Part shown: positions 58,070 through 64,000 of the stretch, in pieces | How positions within the stretch are numbered: the first letter of the stretch is position 1 | Layout of the letters: each line of letters begins with the position of its first letter | The notes under the pieces: generated by a model | What the model was told of the DNA's origin: nothing | Seen by the model: the letters and a program-made list of their open reading frames with translations, nothing else | Database searches by the model: none | Position numbers and translations under genes: made by a program | Assembly: GCF_040183065.1 (NCBI RefSeq) | Contig: NC_091120.1 | Span: forward strand, 191,473,627 to 191,537,626 | Direction: 5' to 3' | DNA length: 64,000 nt | Source: Periplaneta americana | Taxonomy: Eukaryota; Arthropoda; Insecta; Blattodea; Blattidae

Positions 58070-58620
58070 AACAGAAGGTCACAATAATCGACATGCGGTA
58101 TTTAGTGTCGTGCATTAGAGGCGCTATATTCGGTTCAAGTTTGTCGAGTATGGTGAAGTTCGATATTCGCCGATGTTCGCTCTGCAGAAGAAGGCCTGTC
58201 GTGGTTGTTCCATCTTATTATAAAAATATGCATTCCACTTCATGTTTTACCGCTGAAGAACTTTAGCACAGATCTTGTGCTTAGTTTTTCATATGAAATG
58301 AGATGAAGTTTGTTATGTCTTGGGTGCCTCTTTGATTTCGAGCATACAGGACACTACTAGGGTAAGTTTTAGTTGCTGGGCAACAAGTTTCTTATGGGAC
58401 TCAGATAGTGAATGGAGGAACAGATTGTTTTGATTACTGCTTTAACGTCAACATTCCGATTTAGATTCCTTTCCAGATAGAAATCAAGATTTGTTTTACA
58501 ACAAATGAATTGTAAGGGCAGTGGCGGTTAATCCATGGAGAATTCTCGGTCTTATCTGGCTGTCACCACTGTTGATAACCCCACTGTTGATACAGCTTCA
58601 TTAAATAGTCCATGAAAGAA
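58070..58620 (-). pseudogene. LINE-B fragment (copy 4), 5' part, interrupted
   Basis: Minus strand: PHVDYCDLLL at about 58100-58070, continuing the 55.3-kb fragment across the LINE-C insertion. 58105-58344 is foreign and unassigned; LINE-B resumes 58345 onward (ACTAGGGTAAGTTTTAGTTG), matching 60490-60600. Confidence 0.7.
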
Positions 58621-59215
58621 AAATGATGGAATGATACATTTCATAAAAGGATTCCAGTATTCTGATACATCCTGTACATTCGCTTCGGTGCTCTGACCTT
58701 CCTCATCTCTTCCGCTTTTAATATACTTTACAAAAGTAATTACTCTTTACCATTTACTTCGTTTATGAGGTTTTTCTGCACAGAAAGGCCTTCAGGATCG
58801 CTGGGAATTAGTTTGCTCGTAATCGCAGGCATAACACCATCGAGACGAGTAATGCAATGTAGCCAAGGCTTAACGATAAAGCAGTTTAACTCCCCTACTT
58901 GGCTTCTGGCCTCAGCACGCGCGGTAGCCCGACGATGAAGTTCCTGCAGTGAACGTTTTAATATAATACAGCTGTTAGGATATATAAGGTGGCGATAAAT
59001 ACGAAAAACCCCCAAAATTAGATTATTTGTTTATTTTTATTTTACATCAGTGGAAATAGGCTGCTAGCATGTGAAACTAGATTTTAGAGGCGATTGCCCG
59101 TGAAATAAAATAATACAAAGGCGAAATTACCATTGAGAAAGGTTGCGGCTATGAGAAAGACCTCTTGAAGTAACATAATAGATTTAAGTTTTTTCACCTG
59201 AAAAACAATGTTGAA
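58621..59215. other. Unassigned, with one unrecognised minus-strand ORF 59015-58740
   Basis: The 91-residue ORF (MGVFRIYRHLIYPNSCIILK..) has no domain I know. Composition is balanced (ELHRRATARAEARSQVGEL), so an exon or an element fragment are both possible. Confidence 0.3.
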
Positions 59216-59340
59216 TTACTGAGCGAGTTGACACAAACGGTAGCGTTCGGGACTCGCAATCGGGACGTCCCGGGTTTAAATTCTGTGGTCGGTTAATATG
59301 ACTGGATTTTTTCATTATTTTCCACAGTCACAAAGACAAA
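59216..59340 (+). mobile_element. tRNA-derived SINE head (family E), degraded
   Basis: GCGAGTTGACACAAACGGTA (A-box-like), GGGACTCGCAATCGGGACG, B-box-like GGGTTTAAATTCTG. The body is not delimited. Confidence 0.5.
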
Positions 59341-59369
59341 TGTCGAATTGAAAATTTAATAATTATTAT

Positions 59370-61015
59370 TATTTATTTATTTAATCTGGCAGAGCTAAGG
59401 CCAGTAGGCCTTCTCTTCCGCCCAGCCAGACTCTAATTCTAATTGAATACAATTGCTTACATAGTTATTACCAGGGAAAGGGATTTCGAGTATTATAAAG
59501 AATGGTGAAACGTAGTATAGGTATTCGTAGCTCAGTGACTGTCAAGCGAGCTGCATGGACGAGTACAGTCCAATTCATACAAACTTACACGCAACGAGCT
59601 GTAAACGTATTTCAGAATAAAGAAATATTATAGTTTAACGACATATAATAATAATAATAATGATTTATTTTAGCTGGCAGAGTTAAGGCCGTAAGGCCTT
59701 CTCTTCCACTCAACCAGCAAAAAGTGTATATACATATGCATGAACTTACAAAGAATCCAACAATTTGATTTAGATGAGAGTTACATGTACCGTATACAAA
59801 AGTTATTTACAAATTAAACAACAAAATACTATGAACTATTAATTAAACACTGAAATAAACTGTGTAGCAGAATTAAACTAAAATACATAGAATGTTAATA
59901 TATTTCAAATAATATTAGATAATAGAAAGAGATTATTACGAGACAATTAAAATACAGCACAATCAGGATGATGTCTAAAGAAAAAAGTAACAATGTAGTC
60001 AGTGATAGTTTAAATCAGTATGATTGGAGTGAAATGCTAATAAGGTTATCTTTTAAGCTGTTCTTAAAGGTGTTTATTGTCTTGCAGCCCCTAATACTTT
60101 GTGACAAGGAATTCCATTGACGCGAGGTGGATATTGTAAAAGATGATGAATAACAAGATGTTCTATGAAGAGGTATACTTAGCGTGCCACAGATAAGTGA
60201 TCTGGTATTTACGTCGTGGTTAGAGTATAGATAAGAGAAACGAGACGAAAGGTAATTTGGTGTTGAAGTGTGCAGAATTCGAAAGAGTAAAGACAAAGAG
60301 TGTAAAGTTCTACGTTCTTTAAGTCGGAGCCACGAGAGACTTGCGAAGGACGGTGATATGTGATCATACCGTCGGATGTTGCACATGTATCTGACGCACA
60401 TATTCTGAGCTCGCTGTAACTTGACTGACAATTCAGAACTTAGGTCACTTAACAAAACGTCACAATAATCGAAGTGCGGCGTTACTAGGGTTTGCACTAG
60501 GGTAAGTTTTAGTTGCTGGGGCAAGAAGTTTCTCAAGCGACTCAAACAGTGAATGGAGGAACAGATTTTTTTATCGTTTCTTTAACTTGAAAATTCCAAC
60601 TTAGATTATTATCAAAAAAGAAGCCAAGATTTTTTACGACAGATGAATAAGGGATTAGCGTGTTGTTAAGGGTAACAACTGAAAGATTACTGTTATTAAG
60701 GGAGTTAACTAAACGCTTATGTCCAATAATTATGGCTTGAGTCTTACTTGGATTAAGTGCGAGTCCGAAATTGGCCGCCCAAGTGGAGACAGTGGCTAGG
60801 TCACAATTTAACTTGTCAATCGATTCATTGATCGTATTGGGTCTGGAATGTATGTAAAGTTGTAGGTCGTCGGCATAGAGGTGATATCGGCAATACTGTA
60901 AGTTCTTTGATACGTCATTAATGTAGATAGAGAAAAGTAGTGGTCCTAATACGGAGCCCTGCGGCACTCCCGCCTTTGTGCATCTCCATTGGGAGAATTG
61001 ATTATCAAGTGGCCT
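59370..61015 (-). pseudogene. LINE-B RT fragment (copy 5): palm to C-terminus
   Basis: Minus strand from about 61005: KAGVPQGSVLGPLLFSIYIN (palm), YHLYADDLQLYIHS (catalytic YxDD), FGLALNPSKTQAIIIGHKRL, NLGFFFDNNLSWNFQV. After a frameshift near 60550 come SRLRNFLPQQLKLTL, PHFDYCDVLLSDLSS, CVRYMCNIRRYDHISPS, TSCYSSSFTISTSRQWNSL, and the stop near 60015. 3' UTR with the GGCCGTAAGGCC hairpin at 59685; further 3' UTR-like sequence with its own hairpin at 59375-59420. The longest LINE-B here, disabled by one frameshift and 5' truncation. Confidence 0.9.
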
Positions 61016-61239
61016 ACATACATAATCTGCATTTCACTTTGAACTACATGTGTTTTTCTTGGCAACGCAAACGATACCAATAAACAACATTACTAATATA
61101 CATAATTAAATATCAATCGCTGCATCCTCGCGTGGAAATATTGATTGCTGATAGACAGTTGTCTTTTATATGGAACTCGCCTCTGAATATGTAGAACCAA
61201 ACGAAATGGCATTTTCATTTAATGCTATGTTTTGTTGAT

Positions 61240-62010
61240 GAAACAATTATTCCTGCTGTGCCTTGTTATAATAAACTGTAAATATCATTTTCAAATTTTC
61301 AAAATACAACTTTGCTCTGTTACAAGGAAGGAAATTTTTTAAAATGGAAAAACTCCGCTCTACATCTGCAGAGACAATTATTGGAGAATAAGCACTTGAA
61401 ACAAGATACGTCAATTAAATTCACATGTTGAATGAATGAATGACGTCATTGGGACACGTCTTTGTTAGTACATCTGAAATCCGACTAAGAATACTGTACC
61501 CATAATTTTTAATCAAAACTCTGTTCATTTTTTCACCAACACGTTTTCCTACTTCACCTTCTACTGCACTCAGTTTATTTACAATAGTCCTCATAATATT
61601 TATTTGCTCAACTAGTTCTAATCCTGACTCATCTAATCGAATAATGGCATCCGGTAAATATAAAAAAATTTGACTTAATATCCGTGACTTCTTTCTCGAT
61701 TGTTCTATCATTTAGCAATTCCTGGCGTATTTGAATTGCAGCCGCGTCATCGAGATCGAAAGACTGGACCACTTTCTTCACAGATTGGAGGTGATGTGCG
61801 TAATAATTGCAAGCTTCTAACCTTGACCCCAAGCTCTTAAGAACTGGACATGGGAGAAGCTACAATTTAGGGAATTGTTTCCTGAATTTTGATACTCGAT
61901 CTGGAGCTTTTACAAATATAGTCTTTCAATTTTTTTATTGTTAGTTGGTTTCACTTTCGGCATTGTATCTCCACTTCAGTACTCCGAATTGCAAACCTGC
62001 ATGTTGAAGT
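61240..62010 (-). pseudogene. hAT transposase remnant (DUF4371/zinc-finger type), C-terminal half
   Basis: Minus strand: SRLEACNYYAHHLQSVKKVV, FDLDDAAAIQIRQELLNDRT, VTDIKSNFF (61832-61629). Then, overlapping in another frame, LPDAIIRLDESGLELVEQIN, IMRTIVNKLSAVEGEVGKRV, KMNRVLIKNYGYSILSRIS (61711-61421). Then VSADVERSFSILKNFL and KLYFENLKMIF (about 61400-61270), the hAT dimerisation domain. One frameshift near 61650 and a stop near 61420. No TIRs found. Confidence 0.78.
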
Positions 62011-62270
62011 TCTTATGCGACAACTGTCCCGTTCACCTGTTGTTGACGTGCAGAGATCTGCGAGTATGTCATGGAGGGGAGGACTTGGTATAAAGGGTTG
62101 TAAACAAATGGCTGTGTAGATGCTAATACTAGCTTTTACTACTCCAAATTCCGTTCCCTAGTTATTACATTAATATCTAGACCATAAAACAACATGAAAG
62201 TAAATAATGAAAGTTGGATAAGTAATGTTAGTGTGACAATAGTAAACATTGGTAAGAAATAGTGATCATG

Positions 62271-62273
62271 ATG

Positions 62274-62335
<62 letters not shown>
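62271..62335. repeat. (TAA)n microsatellite at LINE-B 3' end
   Basis: Trinucleotide run in tail position of the minus-strand LINE-B copy that follows. Confidence 0.93.
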
Positions 62336-62338
<3 letters not shown>

Positions 62339-62339
62339 A

Positions 62340-63200
62340 TAATTTAGATATTTATCTGTGATATATATATATAACCATTAAACATTGAGAAACCTGAAAC
62401 AGCTATTATTGTTAACAAGAATTGTTAGAAAAATATCTCGTTAGCCTATTCTTAAATTGGTTTGATGTCTGACAGTCCCTGACATTACTCGGTAGGGAAT
62501 TCCAAAGCCGAGGAACAGCCACAGTGAAAGAAGATGAATATGAGGATGTTCGGTGGGAGGGAATGGATAATATTGAGGAGTGTTGTGATCGTGTGTCTAG
62601 GTTATGATGGGTGGATAAATTTTGAAAACGAGACGCAAGATAGACAGGAGTGGAGAAATGCAATATGTGAAAGAGAAGGGAAAGACAGTGGATTTTCCTA
62701 CGATCTTCTAGACGGAGCCAGGACAACATTTCTAGGGATGGTGTTACGTGATCAGCCCGGCGAATATTGCAGACGAAACTGACGCACATATTATGAACAC
62801 GTTGTAGTCTCTGCGCCGAAGTAACGCTTAGGTCAGTAAGCAGAATATCACAGTAATCGAAGTGGGGCATCACGAGTGTTTGCACTAACATTTTTTTTCA
62901 TGGAAAAGGGTAGAAAATTCTTCAATAGCCTAAACGAGTGGATTAATGAGAATACTTTTTTGCAGGTTTCTGCAACTTGAATGTTCCAATTTAAACTTTT
63001 ATCCATATAAATACCTAGATTCTTTAGTGATTCACTGAACGTTCGGTGCCGTATATTTTAATCGGGGACAAATTTGGTATGATAATAGTGCTTAGCAAAC
63101 GCGAATGGCCCACTATGATTGACTGTGATTTTTCTGGATTTAGTTTAATTCGGAATTTCCGTGTCCATGTCCAGATTGAGTCCAGATCGTCATTAATTTA
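62340..63200 (-). pseudogene. LINE-B RT C-terminal fragment (copy 6)
   Basis: The minus frame 62891-62412 reads LVMPHFDYCDILLTDLS, NMCVSFVCNIRRADHVTPSL, TSSYSSSFTVAVPRLWNSLP, FKNRLTRYFSNNS then the stop. Upstream, in damaged frames to about 63200: FRIKLNPEKSQSIIVGHSRL-like and WTWTRKF. The catalytic YADD is lost. Confidence 0.87.
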
Positions 63201-63370
63201 CGTTCTATAATTCATCAAAGCCTCAATCACCAAGATCATAAATATTAATCAAAATCGAAATTCAGTTACATGAACACAATCCATCTACAACACACAATAG
63301 AAAAGGAAATCAGCAACAGTAACAAGGGTGCAGGTATACCCACAGATACTGAAACACGTGACATGACCAC

Positions 63371-63448
63371 ATTCATTCATTCATTCATTCATTCATTCAT
63401 TCATTCATTCATTCATTCATTCATTCATTCATTCATTCATTCATTCAT
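63371..63448. repeat. (CATT)n microsatellite
   Basis: About 19 units of CATT; the FIHS-repeat ORF is spurious. Confidence 0.95.
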
Positions 63449-63629
63449 TATATTCCATAGATCTTACATGAGCAATGAAACTTTAAGATGTGGAACAAGT
63501 CAAAATTTTACAATATTACAATTGCAACTCTTACAGATTTTTACAATATTTTATAATTTAGTAATTTTCTACAATTTTTACAATTTTCTGCAATTTTTTA
63601 CAATATTTTGGCGAGCTGTAGTGAGATGA

Positions 63630-63910
63630 GATAAGGTGAGGTCCGAGGATTCGCCAAAAGATTACCCGACATTTGCCTTTTGGTTTGGGAAAACCTCGGA
63701 AAAAACCCAACCAGGTAATCATATCAAAGGGGTGAAATGAAGTGATGCCGAGGACTCGCCATAGACCATCCGGCTTCAGTCCCACAGCTGGGGAAAACCT
63801 CGGAAGAAACGATTCAATGAGACCAAAGGGGGATCCAACCCAAGCCCGAACGCAGCTCCGGATCAGCAGCCCAGCGAGTCTGCCGATTGAGCTACATCGA
63901 TGGCTCTACT
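63630..63910 (-). mobile_element. tRNA-derived SINE (family D, copy 2)
   Basis: Minus-strand head AGCCATCGATGTAGCTCAAT.. with GGGTTGGATCCCCC (B-box-like), then GGTTTTCCCCAGCTGTGGGA. The GAGGTTTTCC block occurs twice (63690 and 63795), suggesting two overlapping units or an internal duplication. Confidence 0.7.
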
Positions 63911-64000
63911 AAAAATATACAGTACATAGCCAGTCAGATTATTAAATTTACTAACGCAAACGATCATTGATCAGTTGAGCTATATGTATAATACAAAACA

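Overview
This window is repeat-dense nuclear DNA from an arthropod. The RT C-terminal family with the motif RRLRWAGHVARMGE and its neighbours are what I recall as common in cockroach (Periplaneta-type, Blattodea) assemblies; that identification is from memory and not tested. There is no operon structure and no host gene I can defend. The window also holds a nuclear copy of mitochondrial cytochrome b. Almost everything is mobile DNA, nested several layers deep, plus microsatellites and minisatellites.

Layout. 0-10 kb: 5'-truncated non-LTR retrotransposon (LINE) fragments of four families, here called LINE-A (RRLRWAGHV), LINE-A' (NWLGHWLRR), LINE-B (YADDLQ, CR1/jockey-like) and LINE-D (3' UTR rich in CAGTGAA). 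Also a CGGBP1-like hAT, tRNA-derived SINEs with clean target-site duplications (TSDs), and an R2/CRE-type restriction-like endonuclease remnant. 10-21 kb: GATA array fused to LINE-C, more LINE-D, two more endonuclease remnants, a 1.1 kb TIR element, a mariner-like element with 158-bp TIRs, and a TTAA-type TIR element. 21.4-26.6 kb: a pyrimidine-rich strand-asymmetric domain made of 136-bp and 40-bp tandem repeats. 27-35 kb: a LINE-E RT fragment, two hAT remnants, a mariner DDE fragment and a pogo/Tigger element. 35-45 kb: concatemers of a 285-bp tRNA-like unit, a 3.1 kb minisatellite (35-bp unit) that holds the cytochrome b insert, and a second copy of the 1.1 kb TIR element. 45-55 kb: hairpins, a 41-bp minisatellite, TTTA/TTAC low-complexity DNA, a Penelope-like fold-back, and an inverted tRNA-like concatemer. 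55-64 kb: a 1.5 kb pure GATA array that is the 3' tail of a LINE-C copy inserted in LINE-B, two more LINE-B copies, a hAT remnant and a SINE.

The two most notable observations are linked. First, the 285-bp tRNA-like unit occurs as head-to-tail concatemers at three sites. Each has a fixed 3' end (..CTTGATTTG(C)), a variable left end and a 10-14 bp TSD, so the concatemer seems to move as one retrotransposed unit. Second, at 51348-52621 such a concatemer is inverted into a hairpin. The inner 541 bp has dozens of T-to-C changes on one strand only, essentially no other changes, a nearest-neighbour bias like that of ADAR adenosine deaminases, and T left intact in the predicted loop. This looks like a genomic fossil of A-to-I hyper-editing, unless it is a base-calling artefact at a palindrome.
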